From Mesonia sp008017825 (GTDB taxonomy: Bacteria > Bacteroidota > Bacteroidia > Flavobacteriales > Flavobacteriaceae), in NCBI RefSeq assembly GCF_008017825.1, contig NZ_VRLS01000040.1, positions 62,001 to 126,000 of the forward strand: a stretch of 64,000 nucleotides of DNA, written 5' to 3'. Position numbers and translations under genes: made by a program. Shown in pieces: positions 17,950-25,544 of this stretch (position 1 is the first letter of the stretch; each line of letters starts with the position of its first letter). Under the pieces are notes generated by a model that saw only the letters and a program-made list of their open reading frames with translations, made no database searches and was not told where the DNA came from.

Positions 17950-18807
17950 ATGTTTTTTAAAAAAATAGAGTTAGCGATAATTATAGGAGTTTTAATAGTC
18001 GTTTCAGGAATTGGCTTTGCTTTTAATTATTCTCCCAAAAAAGAAGCTTTAAGTAATAAAAATTATTCTATTATAGAAAAATGGGATTTACCTAAAGAAT
18101 TACAAGAAGTTTCTGGGATTAGTTGGTTAGGAGATAATAAAATTGCTTGTATAGAAGATGAAAGTGCTGTTATTTATATTTTTAACTTAGAAACTTCTGA
18201 AGTAGAAAAAGAAATAAAATTTGGTGCTCCTGGCGACTTTGAAGGTTTAGCTACATCTAAAAATAAGGCATATGCTTTGCGAAGTGATGGGACAATTTTT
18301 GTGATTGAAAATTATAATAGTAAAGATCCCCAAACCAAGAAATTTGATACTTTTTTAAACAGTAAAAACAATACAGAAAGTTTGACTTTAGATGATAAAA
18401 ACAATCGCTTATTAATTTCTGTTAAAGATAATGATCCGTTTACTAAAGAAAGTAAGGGAATTTATGCGTTCGATTTAAGTAGCAAGAAATTAAAGAAAGA
18501 GCCCATCTATGAGTTAGACTTTAATAAAGATTTTTTCAAAAATTACAAAGAGAAGAAAATAGAAAAAACATTTAGACCTTCTGAGGTCGCAATACACCCA
18601 CAAACACGAGATATTTACGTTTTAGAAGGTGTAAACCCAAAGTTACTAATATTGGATGCAAAGGGTAGGTTTAAAAGTATAATTAGGTTAGACAAAGATG
18701 ATTTTAATCAAGCTGAAGGCTTAACGTTCTCCCCCAATGGTGATTTATATATCTCTAATGAAGGAAAAAAAGAATCTGGAAATATTTTAAAAGTCCACCT
18801 TAACTAA
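17950..18807 (+). CDS. SdiA-regulated family (YjiK-like) membrane-anchored beta-propeller protein
   Basis: 285 residues. An N-terminal hydrophobic segment (about 6-27) anchors or exports the protein. The rest resembles the SdiA-regulated/YjiK family: EVSGISWLGDNKIACIEDES, GAPGDFEGLA, SLTLDDKNNRLL, RPSEVAIHPQTRDIYV and QAEGLTFSPNGDLYISNEG. These are blades of a six-bladed propeller with conserved acidic residues that may bind metal. Its biochemical role is not known. It follows the two-component genes by 120 bases, same direction. Confidence 0.8.
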   Translation: MFFKKIELAIIIGVLIVVSGIGFAFNYSPKKEALSNKNYSIIEKWDLPKELQEVSGISWLGDNKIACIEDESAVIYIFNLETSEVEKEIKFGAPGDFEGLATSKNKAYALRSDGTIFVIENYNSKDPQTKKFDTFLNSKNNTESLTLDDKNNRLLISVKDNDPFTKESKGIYAFDLSSKKLKKEPIYELDFNKDFFKNYKEKKIEKTFRPSEVAIHPQTRDIYVLEGVNPKLLILDAKGRFKSIIRLDKDDFNQAEGLTFSPNGDLYISNEGKKESGNILKVHLN

Positions 18808-18833
18808 AGAGAAGACATTGAATTTGAAAAATA

Positions 18834-18868
18834 AAAAAAGCTGCATAAAATATTATGCAGCTTTTTTT
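18834..18868. terminator. Rho-independent terminator, bidirectional
   Basis: AGCTGCATA pairs with TATGCAGCT, flanked by A and T runs; it separates the SdiA-regulated-type gene from the convergent Lrp gene. Confidence 0.85.
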
Positions 18869-18884
18869 TATGGATAACTATTTA

Positions 18885-19364
18885 TTATAGTTCCTTGAAA
18901 ATAGAATGCATTAAACGCTTTTTATCGTTTAAGCTCTCCTCTAAAGAAATCATAGTTTCTGTTCTATAAACACCTTCAATATCATCTAATTCAAAGATAA
19001 TTTGTTTTGCGTGTTCTGTATCTTTTGCTCTAATCTTACAAAAGATATTAAACTTACCTGTAGTTACGTGTGCTACCGTTACAAAAGGAATTTCATTTAT
19101 ACGCTCTAAAACAAATTTCGTTTGAGATGTTTTTTGTAAAAATACACCTACATAAGCAATAAAAGCATAACCTAGTTTCTTATAATCTAAGGTTAAAGAT
19201 GATCCAACAATAATTCCCGCTTCCTCCATTTTCTTAACACGAACATGAACAGTACCTGCAGATATTTTCAATTTTTTTGCAATATCTGTAAAAGGAGTTC
19301 TCGTGTTGTCGATTAAAATATCTAAAATTTGATGATCAACTTCATCTAATCTAAACTTTGCCAT
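18885..19364 (-). CDS. Lrp/AsnC family transcriptional regulator
   Basis: 159 residues. The N-terminal winged helix-turn-helix (about 5-60) includes DVDHQILDILIDNTRTPFTD and GTVHVRVKKMEEAGII. The C-terminal RAM ligand domain (about 70-150) includes FIAYVGVF and VAHVTTGKFNIFCKIRAKD. Lrp-type proteins form octamers and respond to amino acids. It lies 70 bases downstream of the M14 peptidase on the same strand but has its own promoter box, so it is probably independently transcribed. Confidence 0.92.
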   Translation of the reverse strand: MAKFRLDEVDHQILDILIDNTRTPFTDIAKKLKISAGTVHVRVKKMEEAGIIVGSSLTLDYKKLGYAFIAYVGVFLQKTSQTKFVLERINEIPFVTVAHVTTGKFNIFCKIRAKDTEHAKQIIFELDDIEGVYRTETMISLEESLNDKKRLMHSIFKEL

Positions 19365-19394
19365 TTATTTAATTTTGTTTTTTTAAAGATTATG

Positions 19395-19402
19395 CAAAAA
19401 TA
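19395..19402 (-). promoter_or_regulatory. Putative -7 promoter element of the Lrp gene
   Basis: Minus-strand TATTTTTG, exact TANNTTTG, 31 bases upstream of the ATG. Confidence 0.5.
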
Positions 19403-19434
19403 GTACAATTTTGTTGATATATAATTAGTTAAAT

Positions 19435-20577
19435 TTAAGTTTTTGTTAAATTTAGTAAAAATTTCTTACCATCTAAGCTTATTTCTTGAATTTCAGTAAT
19501 ATTGCTAAAGTCTAAAATACTATTAATCGTTAGTACGGCTCCTTTAGCATCAATTTCATGATGACCATAGGTAGGTTTCTTCGCAATTTCTTTTACTAAA
19601 AACGGCAAAAAGATCACCTTATTATCTTTTAAGACTTCTTTATATTGAATCGCTAAACAATCTTTTTTATTCCCTATGTTCCTTATTACTATATCGTGGA
19701 AACATTTTTTATTTTCAGGAATTTTGAAATAATCACGGTAATCGACGTCTTCATATTTGTTTTTGATAATTCCCCAACTCCCTTTTAGTAAAGAAATAAA
19801 GATAAATTTTCTCGTCTCCTCTCTTTGGTAATCATTTTGAAAATGTCCCGCCTCAAATAATATCGTAGGGAAACCTAGATTTTGTAATGTATCTCCTACA
19901 CAGTTTAAATTAAACCCATCATCATACCTTCCTACTTGATTAGGAATAGTTTCCTGCAGACTTTGATTCATATATGCTATAAGTTTCATGGCTCTCTCTC
20001 TAGTGTCATTTAAAGCTCTAGATTCATTAAATGCAGGAGATAAAAATGAAACCGTAGCAGGTTTTGCAGGTTCTCCAACTCCAAAAATAGTTCTTTGATC
20101 ATGTAAATTAAAACAAAAGTGAGGCTGAAGCTCTTTATACACCTTTTTAAAGGCCTTACTTTCTGGTTGAGTGCAATCTTGAGCATCTCTATTTAAATCG
20201 ACAGCGTTTTTATTTACTCGTGTATAAGCCTTAGCTCCATCAGGATTTAATTGCGGTATAATTGTGAATGAAATTTGTGACAATATTTCTTTCGCTTCCG
20301 CGGAATTGCTTTGCAAAAAACCTATAAAGTCGATTAATGCTTTTGTAGTGGTCGTTTCATTTCCATGCATCTGTGACCACATAAGAACTTTAATTGATCC
20401 TTCTCCTAGTTTTAACTGAGTGATAGGACGTTTTTCAACCGATGTTCCTATTATACTTTTATGAGTTTCTGGGAAAGTATTTATAAACCTATCTATAGTT
20501 TCTTGTGATATATACCTACCTAAAAAAGAGGCGTTCTTATATGTTCCTGCGGTATCTAATAATTTGTTTATTTCCAT
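19435..20577 (-). CDS. M14 family zinc carboxypeptidase
   Basis: 380 residues. The metal ligands of the carboxypeptidase A family are readable: His71 and Glu74 in QMHGNETT, and His159 in CFNLHDQR; the substrate-binding Asn-Arg pair is 129-130 in VDLNRD, and a catalytic Glu sits in ILFEAGHF near 242. There is no signal peptide, which suggests a cytosolic enzyme trimming peptides or wall fragments. The start codon is one base from a palindromic operator (20579-20594), and a -7-like box lies inside that palindrome, so the transcript could be nearly leaderless. The next methionine is at residue 66, inside the fold, so this start is secure. Confidence 0.88.
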   Translation of the reverse strand: MEINKLLDTAGTYKNASFLGRYISQETIDRFINTFPETHKSIIGTSVEKRPITQLKLGEGSIKVLMWSQMHGNETTTTKALIDFIGFLQSNSAEAKEILSQISFTIIPQLNPDGAKAYTRVNKNAVDLNRDAQDCTQPESKAFKKVYKELQPHFCFNLHDQRTIFGVGEPAKPATVSFLSPAFNESRALNDTRERAMKLIAYMNQSLQETIPNQVGRYDDGFNLNCVGDTLQNLGFPTILFEAGHFQNDYQREETRKFIFISLLKGSWGIIKNKYEDVDYRDYFKIPENKKCFHDIVIRNIGNKKDCLAIQYKEVLKDNKVIFLPFLVKEIAKKPTYGHHEIDAKGAVLTINSILDFSNITEIQEISLDGKKFLLNLTKT

Positions 20578-20578
20578 A

Positions 20579-20594
20579 GTTTACAAAAGTAAAC
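20579..20594. promoter_or_regulatory. Operator palindrome 1 (M14 peptidase side)
   Basis: GTTTACAAAAGTAAAC, a perfect GTTTAC-N4-GTAAAC dyad directly before the M14 start codon. The minus strand contains TACTTTTG, an exact -7 box. Confidence 0.75.
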
Positions 20595-20603
20595 ATTCTC
20601 TTT

Positions 20604-20618
20604 TTTACATTTGTAAAC
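20604..20618. promoter_or_regulatory. Operator palindrome 2
   Basis: TTTACATTTGTAAAC, matching the dyad except for the first base (T instead of G at 20603). The plus strand contains TACATTTG. Confidence 0.7.
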
Positions 20619-20636
20619 ATGTCAAATTCATTTATA

Positions 20637-20652
20637 GGTTACATTTGTAAAC
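20637..20652. promoter_or_regulatory. Operator palindrome 3
   Basis: GGTTACATTTGTAAAC, one mismatch to the GTTTAC-N4-GTAAAC dyad. Confidence 0.7.
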
Positions 20653-20792
20653 AGGTACGCGTATATTTGGATTTCCGCTCTTGGAAAAGCTCCAATTCAC
20701 ATGTTTTACATCAACTGTGTGCTTATTTTCAACTAGTTAAACCTTACAACTTAAAGTTTTAATTTATATATTATTCTTTAAAACAAGAATCC

Positions 20793-20823
20793 TTGTGTGA
20801 TGTATTTATTTAGTTTACATTTG
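20793..20823 (+). promoter_or_regulatory. Promoter of the XRE regulator gene
   Basis: TTG (20793-20795), 20-base spacer, TACATTTG (20816-20823). Spacing and -7 box are the same as in the gcvT promoter. The -7 box lies inside operator palindrome 4. Confidence 0.65.
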
Positions 20824-20828
20824 TAATG
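20813..20828. promoter_or_regulatory. Operator palindrome 4 (over the XRE promoter)
   Basis: GTTTACATTTGTAATG: left half perfect, right half imperfect (two mismatches). It covers the -7 element, so a bound protein would block RNA polymerase. Confidence 0.7.
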
Positions 20829-20847
20829 TTACATATTGATCAAAAAA

Positions 20848-20863
20848 GTTTACAATGGTAAAC
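20848..20863. promoter_or_regulatory. Operator palindrome 5 (over the XRE start codon)
   Basis: GTTTACAATGGTAAAC, a perfect dyad whose N4 spacer (AATG) contains the initiation codon at 20855. Confidence 0.75.
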
Positions 20864-21238
20864 AGCGAAGATTTTACAAAAAGAATAGAAAAGATAATGG
20901 GCTTTTACGAGCTTAGCGCGACTTCTTTCGCCGATAAAATTCAGGTGGGACGCTCCTCTATTTCACATATTATTTCTGGCAGAAATAAACCTAGTTTAGA
21001 TTTTGTAATGAAAATAGTTCAAACTTTTCCTGAAGTAGAATTGTATTGGTTACTTAACGGAAAAGGAAACTTCCCTCCTGTTGAGGAGCAAAAAATTTCT
21101 GAAAATGAAAATGCGCCTTCTTCTCCCATTTTAGAAGAAAAAGTAATTCCGAAAAAGATAAAAAGTCAGCAACACAAAGAAATTGAAAAAGTAATTGTTT
21201 TTTACACCGATGGTACATTTGATGCTTATCATTCATAA
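20855..21238 (+). CDS. XRE family helix-turn-helix regulator
   Basis: 127 residues. The helix-turn-helix is at about 20-75 (SATSFADKIQVGRSSISHIISGRNKPSLDF, cited in two parts: residues 21-34 and 35-50). A charged proline-rich linker follows, then a short conserved-looking tail EIEKVIVFYTDGTFDAY. There is no protease or ligand domain. The gene is divergent from the M14 peptidase across 277 bases containing five copies of one palindrome, two of which cover its own -7 box and start codon. Autorepression and joint control of the peptidase are a direct reading of this layout but remain inference. Confidence 0.85.
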   Translation: MVNSEDFTKRIEKIMGFYELSATSFADKIQVGRSSISHIISGRNKPSLDFVMKIVQTFPEVELYWLLNGKGNFPPVEEQKISENENAPSSPILEEKVIPKKIKSQQHKEIEKVIVFYTDGTFDAYHS

Positions 21239-21257
21239 TTAATAAGGGTTTATTTTC

Positions 21258-21265
21258 TATTTTTG
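21258..21265 (+). promoter_or_regulatory. Putative -7 promoter element
   Basis: TATTTTTG, exact TANNTTTG, 22 bases before the ATG of the small lipoprotein gene. Confidence 0.45.
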
Positions 21266-21287
21266 TACAACTAAAATCTCCTCATTA

Positions 21288-21659
21288 ATGAAACCATTGA
21301 TTGTAATCATTTTTAGCTTATTATTATGCAGTTGCTACAACCCAGAAAGAAATTGTAAAGATTTTAAAACAGGAACGTTTGAGTTTGAGTCTTATCTAAA
21401 CGGAGAACTAAAAAAGACTCGTTTTGTAAGAAATGATACTTTAGAGATTGATTACTTTGATAATAAAGTGGACTCTTCTTCTATTCGCTGGATCAATGAC
21501 TGTGAATATGTGTTGACCAATCTCAACCCAAAGAGTATGGCCGAAGAAAAGCCCTTACATATGAAAATTCTAACGACAGAAGGTGATACTTATACTTTTG
21601 AATTTTCTATCGTTGGAGAGGACAAAAAACAAAAAGGGACGGCGAGAAAGATTAAATAA
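21288..21659 (+). CDS. Small lipoprotein of unknown function
   Basis: 123 residues. The signal peptide ends at lipobox LLLCSC with Cys16, followed by a compact beta-rich domain (FKTGTFEFESYLNGEL, TRFVRNDTLEIDYFDNK, IRWINDCEYVLT). Two cysteines besides the lipid one (Cys23 and one in NDCEYVL) may form a disulfide. Homologues in flavobacteria carry the name 'DNA topoisomerase IV' in some databases, as I recall; nothing in this sequence supports that, and the name probably came from the nearby parC/parE genes. Its stop overlaps the terC remnant start by one base. Confidence 0.7.
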   Translation: MKPLIVIIFSLLLCSCYNPERNCKDFKTGTFEFESYLNGELKKTRFVRNDTLEIDYFDNKVDSSSIRWINDCEYVLTNLNPKSMAEEKPLHMKILTTEGDTYTFEFSIVGEDKKQKGTARKIK

Positions 21660-21980
21660 TGTTCGAGATTTTCACTTCACCAGACGCTTGGGTTGCTGTG
21701 CTGACCTTAACTTTTCTTGAAATTATTTTAGGAATAGATAATATTGTTTTTATCTCTATTACTGCGAATAAGCTTCCAAAAGATCATATTGGCTTAATCT
21801 TTTCTTATTCTAATAGGATTTATGCTTATTATGAAAGCTACTCACTTATCGGAAACCGTAGTATTTAAACAGCATGTGGGAGCTATACCCAAAGGTTACT
21901 TATATTTTGCTATTGCTTTTTCTTTACTGGTTGAGTTTTTGAATATGAAGTTTAGAAAAAGAAAAACAAGTGCTAATTAG
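21659..21980 (+). pseudogene. terC-family membrane protein, internally deleted and frameshifted
   Basis: The 5' part encodes a perfect TerC N-terminus (MFEIFTSPDAWVAVLTLTFL, then EIILGIDNIVFISITANKLP with the conserved acidic residues), then leaves the family at about 21790 and stops at 21868. In another frame, from about 21798 to the stop at 21980, the C-terminal end of TerC is readable: SFLILIGFMLIMKATHLSE ... AIPKGYLYFAIAFSLLVEFLN. About 150 residues of the usual 240-260 are missing between the two pieces. It is therefore a deletion remnant, not a short gene. TerC proteins are membrane transporters linked to metal loading of exported proteins. Confidence 0.85.
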
Positions 21981-22432
21981 TTTTTACTAGCTTTATCTTT
22001 TAGCAATTTATTTTGTTCTAACATAATCTCTTTGAGGTCGGTTAAAAGCTCTATATCTTTAGGTGTGGTTACTTTCTTATTCTGAGTATCTTCAGCTTTA
22101 TTTCGCAACCTATTGAATAGCTTTACTACAATGAATACCGTGCAGGAGATAATAAAAAAATTGATTAAAACAGTAATAAGCTCGCCATAACCAATAGCGA
22201 CTTCCTCTTTTATTACTTTTCCGTTAGCCGATAAGGCTTCTCGAAGAATCAACTTTCGGTTTTCAAAATTAAAGTCGTCTGTTAATAAGGACAATGGTGG
22301 TGTAATCACCTTTTTTACGAGAACATCGATTACTTTATTAAATGCAGCTCCAATAATTACACCTATGGCAATATCTATCATATTACCTTTAATGGCGAAC
22401 TCTTTAAATTCTTTAAAAAAATTCTTTATCAT
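21977..22432 (-). CDS. mscL: Large-conductance mechanosensitive channel
   Basis: 151 residues. N-terminal amphipathic helix and the gating helix DIAIGVIIGAAFNKVIDVLV (about 20-40), a periplasmic loop, second membrane helix at about 84-107, and a C-terminal cytosolic helical bundle. MscL opens under membrane tension to release solutes on osmotic downshock. It ends four bases over the terC remnant stop and starts just after parC ends (gap 3), so it is probably the last gene of the parE-parC operon. Confidence 0.95.
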   Translation of the reverse strand: MIKNFFKEFKEFAIKGNMIDIAIGVIIGAAFNKVIDVLVKKVITPPLSLLTDDFNFENRKLILREALSANGKVIKEEVAIGYGELITVLINFFIISCTVFIVVKLFNRLRNKAEDTQNKKVTTPKDIELLTDLKEIMLEQNKLLKDKASKN

Positions 22433-22435
22433 CTT

Positions 22436-25060
22436 TTAATCGTCAAAGAGTTTAGTTTGAGATTTTTCATCAGGCTTCTGAATGTTTTGTGTAAAATCAT
22501 CTATAGCATTATCTAGCTCATTAATTTCTTCTGGCTCATCTTCCGCGGAAGCGATAGGCTCTAAAAGATTTAGTTGAGTAACAGACTCTGTAGTTAATTG
22601 ATTCCCTTGGGCTTTTATACCTTTAATACTAATAAACTCTTCTAGATTTATTTCTTCATTAGGTTTTTGTTCTTTGCCTCTAGCTTTTCTATACACAATT
22701 TCTAAAACCGGAATATGATCTGTAGAAACTAATTCTAACTGTGATTTAGGATGATCTGATATTATATTTTCCTCTTTGTCTTTATTTTCTACTAAGAAAC
22801 GTTTTACGTAATATCTTTCTTTTTCACCCTCCCAATATACAGCTGTAACAGGTTTTTTAGGTTTCCACTTTTCCATAACGATATAAGGCATATCAAATCG
22901 AGTAGTAAGTTCTGGTATGATGGTAGAAAGTAAACCATCTTGTGTAACTAGCAATATTCTATCTTCTCCTTTAAACTCTCCCAATAACTCTCCGCGTTCT
23001 TCTACATTTAAACGCTTGACTGTTTCATCAAACCAAATTTTTCTTGGTTTTAATGTAGAAACACCTTCTTCTTTTAATTCTACTTTTTTTATGGGGTGCT
23101 TACTAGCTATATTTCCTTTAGAATTTCTTCCTTTAATTAAAATTTCGGCAAAATCTATTTCGAATCTTAACTTTTTAATACTCCCCATTTGACGAAGGTA
23201 AACCGTTACCACTTCTGCTTCCCCATTCACATTCGCAGAAAAATAGTGAATCTTTGTACCTGGTTTAGCCTTACCTACACTATATTCTCTATCTCTGGTA
23301 ATAGAAGTAACTGCAAAACGTTTCACATACGAGTTACCAGCCTTACCATCTTTATAAATTACGTTATAAATTGTTCTTTTATCTTTCTTCTTAAAAACAG
23401 CAACATGAATAATGTTTTTACCAATGTAGGTTTTATCATCTACTTTGGTTACCTTCATTGTTCCGTCTTCCGTAAAGCAAATAATATCATCAATATCACT
23501 ACAATCGGTCACATATTCATCTCTTTTTAGAGCTGTTCCTACAAAACCTTCTTTTCTATTCACATAGAGTTTAGTGTTTCTTATAACCACTTTGGTAGCT
23601 TCTATATCTTCAAAAAGTCGGATATCTGTTTTTCTTTCTCTTCCTGCCCCGTGGTTTTTCTTAAGGTTATCAAAGTAACTTATAGCATAGTCTATAAGAT
23701 GTTCTAAATGATGTCTTATTTTTGCAATTTCATCTTCTAAAGCATCAATTTTTTGTTGCGCTTTATCGATATCAAATTTGGAAATCCTTTTGATTTTTAT
23801 TTCGGTTAACCGAACAATATCATCTTCGGTTATAGCTCTTTTTAAGTGTGAAATATGAGGTTGTAAGCCTCTATCTATAGCTTTAATTACTCCTTCCCAA
23901 GTTTCTTCTTCTTCAATATCTCGGTATATTCTATTTTCAATGAAAATTCTTTCTAAAGAAGCAAAATGCCATTGTTCCTGGAATTCTTCGAGCTTTATTT
24001 CCAGTTCACTTTTAAGAAGCTGTACGGTGTGATCTGTACTCAGTCTCAAAATTTCTGAAACTCCTATAAAATGAGGTTTATGATCAATAATAATACAACT
24101 CAACGGAGAAATTGAAATTTCACAATTCGTAAATGCATATAAAGCATCTATCGTTTTATCTGGAGAAATATTATTGGGTAAATGAATAAGAATTTCTACA
24201 TTTTCGGCTGTATTATCTTCAATATGCTTAACCTTAATCTTTCCTTTTTCATTGGCTTTAATGATAGATTCTATTAAAGTACTAGTTGTAGTACTGTAAG
24301 GTATCTCGTTTATAACCAATGTATTTTTATCTCTCTGACTTATTTTTGCACGTACACGTAACTTCCCTCCTCTTAAGCCATCATTATAATTACTAACATC
24401 CATAATCCCTGCTGTAGGAAAATCTGGAAATAGTTTAAATCGTTTACCTTGTAAATGTTTTATAGAAGCTTCAATAAGTTCTATAAAGTTGTGCGGAAGT
24501 ATTTTTGTGCTTAACCCCACCGCAATTCCTTCTGCTCCTTGAGCTAAAAGTAGAGGAAACATTACTGGTAACGTAATAGGTTCTTTACGACGCCCATCAT
24601 AGGAAGCTTGCCAATCTGTAATTTTTGGATTATAAACAACGTCCATAGCAAACTTAGACAAACGTGCCTCGATATATCGAGAAGCAGCCGCTCTATCGCC
24701 TGTTAATATGTTTCCCCAGTTACCCTGAGTATCAATTAAAAGGTCTTTTTGTCCCAGTTGCACCATCGCATCTCCAATACTTGCATCCCCGTGAGGGTGA
24801 TATTGCATGGTATGACCTACAATATTAGCCACTTTATTATAACGACCATCATCTAAATCTTTCATAGATTGCATGATACGTCGATGAACAGGCTTAAAAC
24901 CATCTTCTAGTGCTGGTACTGCTCTTTCTAATATCACATAAGAAGCATAATCTAAAAACCAGTCTTTATACATGCCCGTAATTTTTGTAATTACTTCTTT
25001 AGCCTGTTGTTCTTCTGGTTGATTATTCGCCTCTAGGTTATTTTCATTTTCTATATCCAT
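22436..25060 (-). CDS. parC: DNA topoisomerase IV subunit A
   Basis: 874 residues. The winged-helix/tower region contains HPHGDASIGDAMVQLGQ and the catalytic tyrosine in SRYIEARL (about residue 133). The C-terminal propeller lacks a GyrA box and is followed by an acidic tail. The partner parE gene lies in the same operon upstream, so this is topoisomerase IV, which decatenates replicated chromosomes. The position equal to E. coli ParC Ser80 is alanine here; this may be normal for the lineage. Confidence 0.93.
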   Translation of the reverse strand: MDIENENNLEANNQPEEQQAKEVITKITGMYKDWFLDYASYVILERAVPALEDGFKPVHRRIMQSMKDLDDGRYNKVANIVGHTMQYHPHGDASIGDAMVQLGQKDLLIDTQGNWGNILTGDRAAASRYIEARLSKFAMDVVYNPKITDWQASYDGRRKEPITLPVMFPLLLAQGAEGIAVGLSTKILPHNFIELIEASIKHLQGKRFKLFPDFPTAGIMDVSNYNDGLRGGKLRVRAKISQRDKNTLVINEIPYSTTTSTLIESIIKANEKGKIKVKHIEDNTAENVEILIHLPNNISPDKTIDALYAFTNCEISISPLSCIIIDHKPHFIGVSEILRLSTDHTVQLLKSELEIKLEEFQEQWHFASLERIFIENRIYRDIEEEETWEGVIKAIDRGLQPHISHLKRAITEDDIVRLTEIKIKRISKFDIDKAQQKIDALEDEIAKIRHHLEHLIDYAISYFDNLKKNHGAGRERKTDIRLFEDIEATKVVIRNTKLYVNRKEGFVGTALKRDEYVTDCSDIDDIICFTEDGTMKVTKVDDKTYIGKNIIHVAVFKKKDKRTIYNVIYKDGKAGNSYVKRFAVTSITRDREYSVGKAKPGTKIHYFSANVNGEAEVVTVYLRQMGSIKKLRFEIDFAEILIKGRNSKGNIASKHPIKKVELKEEGVSTLKPRKIWFDETVKRLNVEERGELLGEFKGEDRILLVTQDGLLSTIIPELTTRFDMPYIVMEKWKPKKPVTAVYWEGEKERYYVKRFLVENKDKEENIISDHPKSQLELVSTDHIPVLEIVYRKARGKEQKPNEEINLEEFISIKGIKAQGNQLTTESVTQLNLLEPIASAEDEPEEINELDNAIDDFTQNIQKPDEKSQTKLFDD

Positions 25061-25064
25061 GTAA

Positions 25065-25541
25065 TCAACGATGCTTATTTTGGTGCACTATTTTTTGTAA
25101 AGATTTTTGTAAAACTTTGATCTTATTATTACTAATAAAAGTAATATTAAATTTTATTTTTTTAACTGATTTAGAATTTTTCGACATTACTTTTATACTC
25201 AAATATTTGAAAAAAAAGTAATTAGAAACTTTATAGCTTTTTAATTTATATTTCGGAAATTCAGCTTTTTGCTCTCTATAGTTATATTTTTCTGAAATTA
25301 AAACACCTCTATTTGTTAAACATAGAGTTTCTCCATCACTATCATACTCAAAATACTTACCAGATTTATATAGATATACAATTATTAAAAGTAAAATGAA
25401 TGTGAGAAGAAAAAAAACAACCTCTCCTTTATATATGTGTTGTAACTCTACACTTAAGAAAAGAAACAAGCCTATACTCACTATAATAAAGAAATAAACT
25501 ATAGGTATAAGTTTAATATTTTTTGAATTATTAAACCTCAT
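25065..25541 (-). CDS. Small membrane protein between parE and parC, unknown function
   Basis: 158 residues. Two hydrophobic helices at about 13-32 and 38-57, then a basic, lysine-rich domain of about 100 residues with beta-like segments (KYFEYDSDGETLCLTNRGVL, KYKLKSYKVSNYFFFKYL). This resembles membrane proteins with a PH-like domain, but I cannot assign a family. It is 4 bases from parC and 3 bases from parE, so it is co-transcribed with both. Confidence 0.65.
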   Translation of the reverse strand: MRFNNSKNIKLIPIVYFFIIVSIGLFLFLSVELQHIYKGEVVFFLLTFILLLIIVYLYKSGKYFEYDSDGETLCLTNRGVLISEKYNYREQKAEFPKYKLKSYKVSNYFFFKYLSIKVMSKNSKSVKKIKFNITFISNNKIKVLQKSLQKIVHQNKHR

Positions 25542-25544
25542 AAA

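Noticed and set aside
20619..20762. A 47-codon frame beginning ATG at 20619 inside the XRE control region.
   Set aside because: It overlaps operator copy 3 and abuts copy 2, has no recognisable RBS and its protein (starting MSNSFIGYICKQ) has no family features; more likely chance.
21288..21659. Small lipoprotein as 'DNA topoisomerase IV'.
   Set aside because: No topoisomerase motif; a lipobox and a 100-residue beta domain contradict it. The label probably comes from the neighbouring parC/parE genes.
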